DNA from: Adiantum capillus-veneris
Taxonomy: Eukaryota; Streptophyta; Polypodiopsida; Polypodiales; Pteridaceae
Direction: 5' to 3'
NCBI GenBank assembly: GCA_014529385.2
Contig: CM043942.1
Coordinates: 49,610,274 to 49,674,273, forward strand
DNA length: 64,000 nucleotides
The translations under genes were made by a program, and so were the position numbers. Under the pieces are notes generated by a model, which was given only the letters and a program-made list of their open reading frames with translations, was not told the DNA's origin and made no database searches. This document shows, piece by piece, positions 1 through 11,279 of this stretch. The stretch's first letter is position 1, and every line of letters starts with the position of its first letter.

Positions 1-713
1 ATAACCTGTTCACAATCAATATGATCCAAGCAATACTCCTCGATATCACCCTCTGCTTCCTCATCTGCATCCATGTTACTTATCAATACATTATAGAGCT
101 GTAAAGGCTCATCTGGCACCCCCTCTGAAGAGGTATATGCATCAGAAATCTCTTCTATACTGTCGTAAACATCTCCTTCATATCTAGACACAAATTCATC
201 GATTATATAATCCTCTTTTGTGATAGCAACATCAGCAAGGATATTGTTAGTAGCAATCATAGGTTCATTGACATCCTCAGGCTCATCCTGTGCTGGGTTC
301 ATAATTTTCGTCACTTCATCAGCTACTGTGTATATAATAGCTTCGTCATCTGCAACAAACATGTTGCCCTGCTCGACTATAGTGCTGATAGTTTTAGTAA
401 TGTCCTGTAGAGGCTCATCTGCTTGATGAACTCCTTCAGAATAACCCATATCAAGGTCAACAGCTTGTGAACCACTTGCTGTACAATTTATGTCTTCACT
501 GGAACCATTATTAGAGATAGCGTCCATGCGAGCAATCTTTGAAAAAAATTCATATAAATCTGTTCGAGCATTAAATTCATTTTTTACCTTTTCTTCCTTG
601 CTCAAATTAAGCTCCTCTGAAACTAAACCTGCTACTTCCAGCTTAGCATTCTCTTTGGCTTTACTTCTTGCAGAAATATGCTCCCAGAATTCATCATAGT
701 TGAGGATCTGCAT
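1..713 (-). CDS. Acidic hypothetical protein, partial (runs off left edge)
   Basis: The minus-strand frame is open from base 713 (ATG, reading MQILNYDEFWEHI) to base 1, 237 codons with no stop. I checked this triplet by triplet. The product is rich in Asp and Glu, with a recurring DEPLQ/DEPED pattern and the acidic stretch ISNMDADEEAEGDIEE. I see no signal peptide, membrane segment or catalytic motif, and I do not recognise the family. The open frame continues upstream through 714-761 and into the adjoining LTR up to a TGA near 862, so the true start may lie further upstream and may have been separated by the LTR insertion. Its codon use and integrity differ from the degraded transposon genes around it. 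It could be a host gene exon or the acidic region of an unrecognised element protein. Confidence is good that the frame is open and low on identity. Confidence 0.55.
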   Translation of the reverse strand, partial: MQILNYDEFWEHISARSKAKENAKLEVAGLVSEELNLSKEEKVKNEFNARTDLYEFFSKIARMDAISNNGSSEDINCTASGSQAVDLDMGYSEGVHQADEPLQDITKTISTIVEQGNMFVADDEAIIYTVADEVTKIMNPAQDEPEDVNEPMIATNNILADVAITKEDYIIDEFVSRYEGDVYDSIEEISDAYTSSEGVPDEPLQLYNVLISNMDADEEAEGDIEEYCLDHIDCEQV

Positions 714-1436
714 CTGATCCCCTTCACCCTTACTCAAGACAACCTTATTGCGTTCAGTAATTGTGAGGTCCCCACCCCGCCGTATCAAATGGGGGATCTG
801 ATGGTGAACCTGGTGGCCACTAGATCTATAACGGAAGCAAACAAAGTGGTTCAGGGTTCAACTAACGGACAATCTCTCATCACAAAGTGAATCGAGTTCG
901 AGCCTACTAGCAAAGAGATCTAGCTCCACCTCGCAGGGGAAGCCTACTTAAACTATCTAGCGATCCTAAGACCCACGTTCCAAGAGGAGAGAAACCTCGA
1001 GTGCCTTTTTTCCCATGTTTCAGAGGCACATTCACTTGAGACTTCGCCGCTCTAGGGGCAATGAGTATTACTAGTATCGATATTAACACTATGGGGACAA
1101 AGAGTTCCCGACCAATCGGGACCACCCTTCTCATAGGCATTGGTAACCTGAGCCAAACCCCCACTTTCCACCCCCACACTCACACTTCCTTGTGTGTCCT
1201 AATTACTACCACAATGGTTGTTCAACATAGAGATTCCTTGATTAGATTCCGAATCACATTGTTCGTTAAGACAGCCCTTCAATCAGTATTGCAAACGGCA
1301 CCAAGATAGTATTCTAGAAAAAATTCTACTCAAACTTATTCATTAAAATTCCAATGTTCTGGAGGTACAACATCCCCCCTCCAACAAGAGTTTACTCCTC
1401 CCGTTGTCGCCTAGCTGCCCATACAACTAAGTATGT

Positions 1437-1554
1437 CCACCGCATAGAAAGCACGACATGGACACTCCCACCGCATAGAAAGCAAGACGTGGGTTCCCAC
1501 CGCATAGAAAGCAAGTCGTGGGTATCCACCGCATAAAAAGCAAGTTGTGGATTC
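1437..1554. repeat. Four tandem 29-31 bp repeats with hairpin potential
   Basis: Four consecutive units begin CCACCGCATAGAAAGCA (the last reads CCACCGCATAAAAAGCA) and end in GTGG- or ATGG-containing tails. The units start near 1437, 1468, 1497 and 1526. The CCAC start and GTGG end of each unit can pair as a short stem. The array sits inside the LTR. It has no spacers and is a simple tandem expansion. Confidence 0.8.
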
Positions 1555-2789
1555 AAGAGACCTTAACAAGGAAATCTGCCCCCTGTGATCAGTAGGGGGC
1601 TCAGGACTGATTCAACATTGGAAATAGAATGAACATGTCGAGCTAAATTTTTCCTAGTAGACATTCTTTCCTATTGCAAACAACATACCCATCAATCATT
1701 TCTTTCCTACTTTAGACTTTAATGTACAAATGAATTTAATGCCGAGATTTCCGTCGGATTTCTCCAACATTTTTGGGGATATGTTCATTACTAGCTAAAC
1801 GTGTGCAATGTTAAATTAAACAACTTGAATGAAATTATGATCTACCTCTTCCATTTCTTTGTCAATGGCCCATGAGATGGCTGGTATTTGTTCATCCATG
1901 GGAGCTTTTCCCTTTCCGTTCACATTGCTCGTTCCCGCCTCGTGGTCATGGGCACCACCGAAAGGGAGTTCTCTTAACCGGGGCCCTTTTACTCACTACT
2001 TTAAATGATAAACTTGAAAAAGAGATAAAGTCCGAGAGCATCATAACAAACCAATTGGCAGATTAGAATCATTAAAGAATCCTCCTTATGCAAGAGATTA
2101 GACGTTTCCTTCGAGACCTAGCAATTTTGAGGGTAATTCTTTACTTACCCTATGGGAACTGGTTCTAAGGTTAATCACTTGGCTTAGATGATTAAGAAAT
2201 TCAGAATTTTACTAATTGATTTACAAAAGATATGAAGGAAGCGAGCTCAATCATTTTCTTAGAGCAATTTGAAGATGCAGAATTACCGCAGGCATGTGTG
2301 ATAGAAAATTCTCTTCTTAATGGCCTAATGACGGATTAATTTTCAACCTTAATCACATTTTAATGTGGGAGAAGATTGATTCTAATTTAATTACAACACT
2401 ATTGAGTGGTAAAAGAATGAATTTCATCAAATCTACACTATTACTGGGCTATCAATTTATTAACTATGCTGCCTAGAGAGATAATCTTTCATAATCATGT
2501 ATTAATCCTTGATTAAGGATGATGAATGGCTGCATAATTTAGCTAATTGAATGATGATTATGTAATGGAGTATAGCTATGTAAACTTAGAGAGCAGCTAT
2601 TGGGAATTATAGCTGAAAGTAGGCATAGTAGACGAAGAATATGGGAGAGTAATGATGAGATTTAAGAAGAACCGTAATTAAACCATAATTACTGTGATTA
2701 GGGCTGAGAATCCTTTGATTTTTCTGATCCAATGAATCCTTCAGATGAGAATTTTGGCAGCACCTCCCTCCTTGCTTCTCCTTCAAAAA

Positions 2790-2884
2790 TTGTGTGTGTG
2801 CCGGCAGCACCTCCCCAAGGTGTGTGTAGGTGTGTGTGTGTGTGTACTAGGTGTGTGTGTGAGCATGTGTGTGTGTGTGTGAGC
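2790..2884. repeat. (TG)n-rich microsatellite
   Basis: Interrupted TG dinucleotide runs lie inside the LTR, just before the TATA-like sequence at about 2890. The short ORFs across it encode only Cys/Val or His/Thr repeats and are not genes. Confidence 0.85.
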
Positions 2885-3580
2885 ACACCTTTAAATAGGC
2901 CTCTTCAAGCTGAAAATCGAACCTGCTTGCTAGTTTTATCTGGGAGCTACTCCAGTTAAGCATGGCAAGTCCAGTTGCCTACCCACCAAGTGTCCAGTTG
3001 GCTTGGTTAACTTGCTCTCACACTTAGTTGCAAGCTTGGAAACTCTCCCAAGACTCCCACCAGGACAAAAGACGCCCCCCAGCTACTAAAGCTGACCTGG
3101 AGTGGCCTGGAACCTACTCCCACACAGCCTCGAGTCCCCGGTGCCTCCCCGAACAATTTTGGGAAAAATTGATCTTAGGCTAAAACGGGTCATACGAGTC
3201 GGAATTTGATGCCGAAAATTTCTATAGCAAGCTCTAACTAAGGCGTACTGGCCCAAGTATGTGCCATATTTAGCAGCCCCCGGGGTTCGAAAATGCATTT
3301 TTTTGAAATTCGGGGTACAGGTGCAGTTTTTCGAGACGGTCAAAACTGGACGGGTCAGGTGACCAAAAACTTACTATTTTTGGAAATTTTTTTACAAAAA
3401 TTATTTTAATTCACATTTCGAAGCTTTAAAATATTCTAAACATCATGGCACTGAGACAGAATTCGGAAAGCTAAAAATAGTGACTTTTTTCAGTATATTC
3501 ATTTCAAGGTACAATGGTGCTCTTTTTGATCGGGGTCAGAGACCTTACAACCTCGCCAACGTGAAAAAATTGAGATGTCC

Positions 3581-4380
3581 TCATCTCAAGAATGTGTTTG
3601 GGTAATCTTTTATGAGTGTTGGTTCGTCCTCCCAAGTTGCATCTTCTTCAGGGTAATCCTTCCACTTTACTAGATGCTCTGTGATAGTTCTGTTGCATAA
3701 CTTTCTTTCCCTTATTTCAAGTACATAGTCAGGTTGGAGCTCGAGAACTCCTTGTGCTGGCATGACTATCTGATCCGAGTCCAAGAATTGATCAGGGTTA
3801 GGAATATAGGGTTTGAGTAAGCTGACGTGGAATACATCATGAACCTTCAAGTTTGCAGGTAACTTTAGCTTGTAGGCTTGGTCACTCACAACCTTAATGA
3901 TCTCGAATGGCCCACAATACCTTGAGATTAGCTTTTTATATCTGCCTAGAGATAAGTTGCTTTTCTTTGGTCGGACTCGTAGAAAAACCTTATCCCCTTC
4001 TTTGAAAGTTCTTTCTGAACGGTTCTTATCCGCATAGTGCTTTTGCCTATCCTGAGCTGCCTGAATGTCCTGGCGAATAGCTCTAGTATGAGCTTCCATG
4101 TCTTCTAACATCTTCCTATAGGCTTCTACCCTGATGGTTGGATCTGAGAAGTTCAGTGGTGCTAAACAGTCCTGTCCATAAAGAGCTTTGAAAGGTGACA
4201 TTCCAATTCTTCTGTGTTCGGAAGAATTATAAGCATACTCCACCAAAGGTAGATATTGTAACCACTTCTTTGGTTCTTGCGAACAATAGGATCTGAGAAT
4301 GTCCTCGATGACTTGATTAACTCTTTCAGTTTGCCCATCTGTCTGCGGATGGTATGCTGTACTGGGCTAATTGTGACCCA
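3581..4380 (-). pseudogene. Chromovirus integrase C-terminal half plus chromodomain
   Basis: This is the C-terminal part of a Ty3/gypsy polyprotein on the minus strand. The catalytic-Glu region (QTERVN) and the following VEYAYNSSEHRRIGMSPF segment lead into the GPFEI/AYKLKLP integrase tail. A chromodomain follows near residues 175-215 of the 221-residue ORF, with YVLEIRERK and LVKWKDYPEEDATWE. The chromodomain places the element among plant chromoviruses, whose integrases use it to target chromatin. One frameshift near 4365 separates this part from the upstream integrase ORF. The chromodomain itself is uninterrupted up to the stop at 3581. Confidence 0.9.
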
Positions 4381-5438
4381 ATAGATTGGAAAAGAGAAGT
4401 CCAAAATTTTGATGTAAACTTGGCATCTCTATCACTGACGATACGCTTGGGTAGACCATGTAGCCTAAAAATCTCCTTGATGAATACCCGGCTAACATCT
4501 GAAGTAGTAAAGGTTGTCTTTACGGGTATTAGATGAGCCACTTTTGTGAGCATATCAACAACCACGAAAACAGAATCATAACCTCCTGTAGAAGGTAATC
4601 CTGTAACAAAATCCATACTGATGCATTCCCATTTCATCTGGGGTATGTCAAGAGGTTGAAGTTGCCTTGGTAACTTGATCCTTTCGGCCTTTATCCGCTG
4701 ACAAGAAAGACATTGCCTCACATAGCGAAGTATGTCTCCTTTCATTCCATACCAAAAATAACTTCTCGTGGCAGCATGAAGAGTTTTAGCATAGCCTGGA
4801 TGTCGAAATATAGGGCTATCGTGTGCTTCATACAAAATGGACTTCTTTAAGGCTGGATCTCTGGGTACACAGAGTCTATGTCTGTAGTAAAGACATCCTC
4901 CCATAAGATAGTAATCTTTGGCTTTAGACATCTTATTCTCCTGAACTAATGATACTATACGTTGGTACTCTGGATCTACCAAGGATGCTTCTTTGATTCT
5001 ATCCCAGATAGGGTTATTTGGAATAGAGATAGCACCGAGAAAATATTTTCGGCTAAGACCATCTGCAACTGCATTCTCCTTCCCTAGTCTATACTTTATG
5101 TCAAGGTCATATTCTTGTAATAGCTCTATCCATCGCCGTTGTCGCATATTAAGAATAGGTTGAGTAAAAATCCATTTTAAGCTCTTGTGGTCTGTCACTA
5201 GCTGAAACTTGCGCCCAAGAAGATAATGTCTCCATAACTTCAGCGCATGTATAGCCGCTAAAAGTTCCAAATCATGAGTAGGATAATTCTTCTCATGATC
5301 CCTCGGCTTTCGCGAAGTATACACCACCGGTCTTCCTTCTTGAGTAAGAACTCCGCCTAAAGCAGATTTGCTAGCATCGGTTGCTACTTCAAATTCTTTA
5401 CTGAAGTCTGGAAGCTTTAAAATAGGATCTGAGAGCAA
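4326..5438 (-). pseudogene. Chromovirus RNase H and integrase core
   Basis: A 370-residue open stretch encodes the RNase H core (FEVATDASKSALGGVL, then YTSRKP and VTDHKSL) and the integrase. The integrase has a His-His-Cys-Cys zinc-binding region (HPGYAKT and CLSCQR) and core motifs around SMDFVTGLP and SDRDAKF that supply the first two catalytic Asp. The third catalytic residue (Glu) falls after a frameshift near 4365, in the next ORF. Upstream, 5440-5615 is RT-RNase H linker broken by frameshifts and stops. The domain order is normal for Ty3/gypsy. The element is inactive as it stands. Confidence 0.92.
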
Positions 5439-5615
5439 GAATTATTTTAGCTTAGCAAAGCTAGACTCGTGCTCGGTCTTCCATTCGATCCTCATTCCTT
5501 TCTTCAGGAGTTCCGTCAAAGGTGCAGCAATACGTGCATAATCCTTGACAAAAATCTTGTACCATCCCGTTATTCCAAGAAATCCTCTTATTTCACTGAC
5601 GGTGGATGGTTGAGA

Positions 5616-6464
5616 CTAATCAACGATATCCTTGACTTTGTCTGGGTCTACTGAAATCCATTCAGCCAATATGACAAATCCAAGATAGTTGACCTTTGGT
5701 GAGCAAAAAGTGCACTTGCTCTCTTTAGCGTAAAGTAGGTGTTCTCGAATAAGATCAAGTACTTTGCGAACATGTTCTTCGTGATCTGCCTCGTTCTTAG
5801 AATAGATCAGAATGTCATCAAAGAAAACCAAGAGAAAATCATCCAGGTAAGGTCTGAAAATATTCTGCATAAGTCGATTGAAGCTTGCAGGATCATTTGT
5901 TAGACCAAAACACATTACTGTGAATTCGTAGTGCCCATACCTAGTGTTGAAAGCCGTCTTTGGAATATCTGATTCCTTGATCCTGATTTGGTAATATCTT
6001 GACCTTAGATCAATCTTTGTAAACATTTTGGCGCCGTGGAGCTTGTCCAAGAGTTCGTCAATCCTTGGAATTGGATACTTGTTCTTGACAGTTACCTGGT
6101 TCAGTCCACGATAATCTATGCATAACCTTAAGGTTCCATCCTTCTTCTTCTGAAAAAGAACTGGTGCACCCCAAGGAGAAGTACTGGGTCGAATGAATCC
6201 TTGCTCAATGAGTTGCATAAGTTGTTCCTTGAGTTCGATGGCCTCTGGAAGTGACATTTTATAAGGTCTTTTTGAGATAGGTTCACATGTAGGGATAGTC
6301 TCAATCTCATGATCAACCTCTCTATGTGGCAGAAGATTCGTAAGGTCTTCAGGGAATACATCATCATACTCCCTCAACCAGTTTGGTTGAAGTGAGGTAA
6401 CTAATTGGTCCACCTTGTTGAGCTTTACTGCATAAATTTGTTGTCCCTTTCTTAGTCCCTTCAA
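5616..6464 (-). pseudogene. Chromovirus reverse transcriptase
   Basis: This 282-residue reverse transcriptase segment would copy element RNA into DNA within virus-like particles. Visible motifs in order are the N-terminal [51 protein letters not shown], the [13 protein letters not shown] block and the active site [10 protein letters not shown] (FFDD form), followed by LGFV. All core blocks are present and uninterrupted, although LTND replaces the more usual LTNA. The ORF ends at 5616 by a stop or frameshift before RNase H. The next ORF upstream is the protease at 6630-6977. Confidence 0.93.
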
Positions 6465-6629
6465 AAGTCTGCTGGCCTTAACTAGAGTAGCCCTAGGTCT
6501 CCCATTTTCCCCCTAGATTAAGGCTTCATTACCCAAGTTATCTGTAAAGGTAAAGTTTCCTTGTGCACAATGTATGTGGGCCCTATTTTTCTTTAGCCAG
6601 TCCATCCCTAGTATCCCATCAAAGAATCC

Positions 6630-7195
6630 TTAGGGTAGAGTTCGGAATCGGGTAGAAGTTGGGTGTCCCCCTAAATCAAAGTCGATTTTTCCTGCAGAAT
6701 GTTGAGGTACTACTTCCTTGCCATTTGCTAACTCTACAACTAGCTTGCTTGTTGGATACTTATCTAGCTTTAGCTTCCTCATGCATCTGGGTGAAAGAAA
6801 GGAAAGATTACTACCACAATCTATAAGGAAGTTAAATTGTTCACCTCTGAGAGATCCTGGCATATGAATGACTGCGTATAATTGCTCGTAACCATTGAGA
6901 TTGTCAATTGCAGCATGTAGGGTTGCTCTCTCCACTGCTTCATCACCCACAATTGGTTGTACCACTGCGGCATTCACTCTAGCGGTAGCTCCACGCCCTC
7001 GCCCATCCTTCCTCGTCCTCCTCTTCCGTTAGCTTGGCCACGCCCATGGGTATTCAAGGGTATGGCATTGGTGTTGGTTGCCTGAATGTTCCTGGGGCAC
7101 TTGGATCTGTAATGTCCTACTCACCGCAACCATAGCATCGAACATCTCGAAACTCCATGGTTGTGGCGGTAGCCACAATAGGGCGCTGGTAGCAA
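6630..7195 (-). pseudogene. Chromovirus zinc knuckle and aspartic protease
   Basis: From 6977 down, a 115-residue frame holds the retropepsin motif FLIDCGSNLSFLSP. The active-site Asp is followed by Cys-Gly rather than Ser/Thr-Gly. Upstream, between about 7090 and 7170, a nucleocapsid CCHC knuckle can be read across one frameshift: CYGCG in one frame and GHYRSKCP in the next. After it comes a basic Gly/Arg stretch (GRGQANGRGGRGR), typical of Gag tails. This is the 5'-most recognisable chromovirus sequence. At about 7195 the minus-strand sequence switches to a different element lineage. Confidence 0.75.
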
Positions 7196-7379
7196 AGGTG
7201 TGCTCATAGTTAATTCCACATGAAGCTACAACTATTTGGTCCAGGATTCCCAATGGTCTCTCTACATACCCATCTGCGAGTTGCAGTTTCATTCTCGTTT
7301 TCCTGAGAGCTGGACGGCCCCACTTCTCCCAGATTTTCTTGGTAGCAATCGCCACTCCTGCTCCACTGTCTAGGATGGC
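7195..7379 (-). pseudogene. Second, unrelated aspartic protease (N-terminal part)
   Basis: Reading minus from about 7385, the frame gives AILDSGAGVAIATKKIW, then LQLADGYVERPLGILD and CGINYEHTF. This is a retropepsin with the canonical DSGA active site, of the type seen in large-Gag plant gypsy lineages. Homology stops right after EHTF, near 7195, where the chromovirus zinc knuckle region begins. Two different proteases of two lineages thus lie head to tail within about 700 bp. Confidence 0.75.
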
Positions 7380-8434
7380 TATCGTTTTATATCCTGATAT
7401 TCAATAGGTAGGGTTGCATTCTTCTCCTCACCTTCACAGTAATCTCCGACCTTGTTTATAGGCACTGGTTGGGCTTTGGGTTGACTTTCTCGTTTGTTTT
7501 CTTCTCCCGTAGGGTTTGTCGGAAGAGGAATCTTTACTCCTTTGTGCTTTAAATGTTTCCCCATGTCTTCCCATAAGTGTGGTCTGACTCTCAAGAGTTC
7601 GAACAGCGTGATTGTGCATGTTATAGGTGTGGACAACATCTCTTGAAGACTTTTTGAGTCAACCATATGTGGAATAGTTCTCGTTTGGGATGGAACTAAT
7701 CTTATCTCCGATTGTGCCTCATGTTCACCTATAAATGAAGGCAGGGTTTTCAAGGATTGGGCTTTGCTTTCCATCAAAACCTTTGTTTCCGCATCCCCAT
7801 ACAACGATTGTATATCGGCTGGATAAAATCCGTTATCCAGGTTAATCTCAGGAATTGAAGCAGGCTGTAACGTCGCGCTTCCGTTCTTTCTGTTTCTAAT
7901 GGTTTTCCATAAGTGTTGGGGCCAGTGTTCTTCAACTTCTGGAATTGGCATTATCGTCATTGACTTAGCGTCATCAGTCGTGTTTGGCACCACTCGATGA
8001 TGCAGTGACAATATCATTTCAGGCCTGGGTTTGTTTACTTATTTTGGTTCATCAATTTTTAGTTTTTCTCGCTCTTTGTGAATCAAAACTTCTTGTTCTG
8101 GGGTTCTAACCATCTTAGGTTCTATCAACGCCTGGGCTGTTTCAATGAGGTGTTTACACATTTCCAAACGCTTCGTTTCCACTTCTGGTTGAGGATAAGT
8201 TAGCCATCTTTGCTCTAAAGTTTGGTTTGTTTTTAACCTTGCTTCGCACGCTTGTAATAGAGCATCTAACGGCTCTAGCACTTTGTCAACCAAGACTGAT
8301 CCCCCTGAGGACGCTTTCCTCGGCTTGTTGTTATCCTCAGCAGTTCTACTCTCTCTCTCTTGTTTGAGTTGCTCCTTCATTTTCTGCAATTCATTTTGCA
8401 TGGCAATTTGGCTGTTCAATTTTCTTGTTTTCAT
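7379..8434 (-). pseudogene. Gag-PR linker of the second gypsy lineage
   Basis: Two adjoining frames (7379-8017 and 8039-8434) continue minus-strand element coding sequence between the Gag zinc knuckles and the DSGA protease. The segment includes a charged, coiled-coil-like stretch (MQNELQKMKEQLKQERESR) near 8380 and LFELLRVRPHLWEDM near 7570, which resembles the helix that often precedes the protease in large plant gypsy polyproteins. There is no catalytic motif. Small frameshifts separate the pieces. Confidence 0.55.
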
Positions 8435-8440
8435 CCTGTC

Positions 8441-9406
8441 TCATTTCGCCTTCCAGGATTTTTGTTGGGTTCTCACGGATAAACTCTCGTGTTCTGTGGG
8501 TATCGGAAACTCGACCTTTTCCTCCACGGACTCGTTTTTCCTTAAGTCCTTGGCTTGGGCTCTGGTTATCACATTGATTTGGATCATGGGATCGGTTTCT
8601 GATCCGCTGCTTGCACTTGGTATCACCCCCACAATATTCATAGTCGCTTTTCCCTTGCTGTCCGGATCTTTTGGGCAATCTGGCAATATGTGATTCACAC
8701 CACATCCATCACAAAACCCAAAAAAATTTACTCTTTCGCCTTTGAAAGGAAAGTTACGCTCCCAATGATCCGTACTTCCACAGCTACAGCACTGTCCAAT
8801 TAGAGTTTGATTTTGAGGAGGTGGTCCCATAGGTTGTCCTGCTCTATTAGGATATCCTCTTGGTTTGTAATTCTGGCTCACAATGAACATTAACTTTCTT
8901 TCGTCTACCAAATATTGATCTCTCGAAGGTTGTGCTACATACCTTGGTGGTGCCATACCCTCGCTATTTCCCCATGGTTGATAGGCTTCGTCTGTGTATA
9001 TTGGTGATTTGGGTTCTGTTGTGTAAGGCTCATTCGGTTCCTCGTAATAAGAAACTTAAAGTGTACTATTTGTTCCTGGTGATGCTTCACAAGGTTGAGC
9101 ATACCTAATCATGGCCCTATTTTCCTGTGGTAATGGAGTTTGTTGACCCAATATAGGTTGAGGTCTGTCTGCTCCTGCTACCAGATTCATATTTGATCCA
9201 ACTTGATATCTTGGAGGAGGTGGCTGGGATGGTCCTTCTGGAGGCCCATACGGTCTTTTCCTCACATAGTTTTTGTTATAAAAACACTCTTCCGTGCTAT
9301 GATTCGTCCATTTTTGTTCTATGGCACACCATTTCAGTATTCGTCCATTCGCAACTGGTGCTTTTGGCTGTTGTGGGCACCACGCGTCGGATGATCCCCC
9401 CCTCAT
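8441..9406 (-). pseudogene. Gag nucleocapsid region with several Cys/His knuckles
   Basis: Two overlapping-frame pieces (8441-8956 and 9056-9406) carry Cys/His motifs: CAIEQKWTNHSTEEC in the proximal piece, then CCSCGSTDHWERNFPF (final Cys replaced by Phe) and CDGCGVNHILPDC in the distal piece. Pro/Gln-rich linkers separate them. This is consistent with an RNA-binding nucleocapsid domain with degenerate CCHC fingers. Flanking pieces in the same orientation supply the capsid domain upstream and the protease downstream. Confidence 0.7.
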
Positions 9407-9900
9407 GTGTCACACTTCCTCGTTTGAGACTGTCTCAACACCGGATTTGATCTCATATGTTGTTGCATTCTCTTCGTTACCTCCTCTATCAATTGATCAG
9501 CTGTCGGCATCAAGGATGCCTGGGCATCTTTCTTGGTAGAGGATTCGCTTTTTATCGATGAAGAGCCACTGGTTACTGAATCAGTATCCTCTGACACTTC
9601 CCTATATGCTTTGTAGTTATCGACAAGATATAACGCTTCCCTTGTAATCTGTTGAAACGTGCTACAGGCTTTCAAGTGAAGGTCCTTTTTCAAGATTTCA
9701 TTCCTAAGTCCTTCAACAAAGAGCATAGACAATCTCTCATCCTGCGGTAATTCTCTCCTCGGGCACCTCTCAATGTATTTCTTGAATCTCAAGGTTGCTT
9801 CCTTCACTTTTTCATTCTCCCTTTGTTTAAAAGCGTATATCTGTGATACAATATTATGCTTTATACCCCGTTTTGAGAATTCTTCTACGAACTCGCACAA
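9403..9900 (-). pseudogene. Gag capsid domain (retrotransposon gag family)
   Basis: The 165-residue frame contains the typical plant retrotransposon gag helices: FVEEFSKRGI, YAFKQRENEKVKEATLRFKK, CPRRELPQDERLSMLFVEGL and LRNEILKKDL. This region assembles the particle. A low-complexity Ser-rich stretch follows (SVTSGSSSIKSESSTKKD). The reading continues upstream (9900-10,098) only with frameshifts. Confidence 0.85.
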
Positions 9901-10097
9901 TACGTGTTCAATATTCGGACAAGTTTCAGGGTTTAAAGGTTAAAACCAGGTTAAGGTCGTCCCTTCCAAGGTTAGCCCGAATCCCTCGTATTGAGTGTGG
10001 AAATCAGTGATCTGTTCTGCTCTTAGGACTTGCTTGAAGAGCGATACATGGGCATATGGATCCCCCTATCCACTATACTTCTTTGGCATGCACTTTG

Positions 10098-11279
10098 CTA
10101 CTTAGGATGCTCTGATCCGTCTATGGCAGCGGTCAATCTCATTGCTCCCATGTCTCGACTTAATCGTTCTCGTGCATCATGGAGGTCGTAGGTTGCTCTC
10201 GTTGGCTCCCCCGCCCCAAATATACTACTAGGTGGTAAATGTGATGGGGTGGCTGTAATTGTCGGACCTACAGCCGTATGTGTAGAGATAGGAACTGAAC
10301 TACCTCGATTCGTAGCCATTGATTCTCTGGAATGTAACGTTCCCATGGGGCTTGGCATTGAATAATGAGGTCAACTGAAAGAATCAGCTACATGAGTCCA
10401 CCCTCCACCTGTGGTCAACGGTTATGGCATGACAGTTGTAGGTGCTGGTCTTAGTGGGCTTGGAGTGACATAATACTGATGAAGTGGTCCCCCAAAGTAC
10501 GTATATCCTTCAAATTATTTTTTATCGATTGCTGCATATCATCTTCCATACTTGTTGTATGCTGCAATTTTTGTTTCCGCTCCCTCTATGTAGGTGAAGA
10601 CATAAAGTCTTTTCCGCTCAGTCATCTCCCCGACGTAGGGTTCCTCGCATCTATAATAGAGATCTTTCTCTCCATTATTATACTTGTATAACCCCAAGTA
10701 GACATTACCTGTGTTGATTCTCAACGTATCGTTTTCTCGCCTTAATCTCGCATTAGGTAAGCTCATTGTTGGTGCCTTTTCCTCACGTTCCTCGTCTATT
10801 TCGGCTTTTGTGCCCATCAATCCCCACTTGTCTACAATGTTAGGATTCGGGACTACCAAGTACATGATACCCTCGTCATCTAGGTACCTGTCTCCACTAT
10901 AGCTTATAGGCACTAAGTCCCTGAACTCACTTGGTCTATCTTCTATTTTCACACAGTAGCGGTCCATACCATCTTTGTATATCTTGGCACCTTGCTTGTT
11001 GTCATATTGATACTTGATGAACAATAGCTTTAGTGTGGCCGAGGGGTCTGATGGTTCTGCTGCCATGTTTTTTCTTCCGTTTAGTTTTATTTGTCCCAAG
11101 TGTTCTATGAAATACTTGAAAGATATCTCTAAAGAAGTTTCGGAGTTGACTTCTTCAAGGATCGGCTCTAACGGTCGCACTATCCCTTGGTTTACACTCT
11201 CCTCCGTTGATGCAACACTCGTTTGATCCGCTAAATTTAGGTGTCTGGTGTTGATTTGTTTTCCTGATCTCAAAAACAT
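10098..11279 (-). pseudogene. Gag N-terminal region of the second gypsy lineage
   Basis: A 246-residue frame opens at 11,279 with MFLRSGKQINTRHL. A short M-x-LRSGK start is common in plant gypsy Gag proteins. After a gap, a second frame (10,098-10,358) is rich in Pro, Ser and Thr and contains TRATYDLHDARERLSRDMGAMR. The middle of the first frame is not recognised (for example YKDGMDRYCVKIEDRPSEF and YCVKI-type blocks). The region belongs to the same minus-strand element as the capsid domain. Start choice rests on the motif and the absence of good alternatives upstream. Confidence 0.6.

Larger units (their letters stand above)
762..3545 (-). repeat. LTR (3' LTR, minus orientation) of a Ty3/gypsy element; right boundary approximate
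   Basis: Read on the minus strand, this block ends in CCTCACA at 762 and lies directly downstream of the integrase-chromodomain stop at 3581, the place of a 3' LTR. It is homologous to the plus-strand block ending at 18,824. On the minus strand near 1190-1140 the sequence GTGTGAGTGTGGGGG then GGCTCAGGTT matches 18,399-18,445, TTGTATGGGCAGCTAG near 1430 matches 18,103-18,123, and CATGACCACGAGGC near 1940 matches 17,597-17,610. A TATA-like TATTTAAA lies near 2890. The interior is AT-rich (2.0-2.7 kb). No coding capacity is credible here; the short ORFs are chance. The start near 3545 is uncertain because no clear polypurine tract was found. Confidence 0.6.

Noticed and set aside
220..890. Three plus-strand ORFs of 68-70 codons
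   Set aside because: They are antisense to the 237-codon open minus-strand frame or lie in the LTR end.
907..1309. Overlapping ORFs on both strands (90 and 82 codons)
   Set aside because: The region aligns with the LTR block at 18.4 kb, no motif is present, and frames are not kept between copies.
1437..1554. Possible CRISPR array
   Set aside because: Units abut with no variable spacers, only four copies are present, and the context is an LTR in eukaryote-like DNA.
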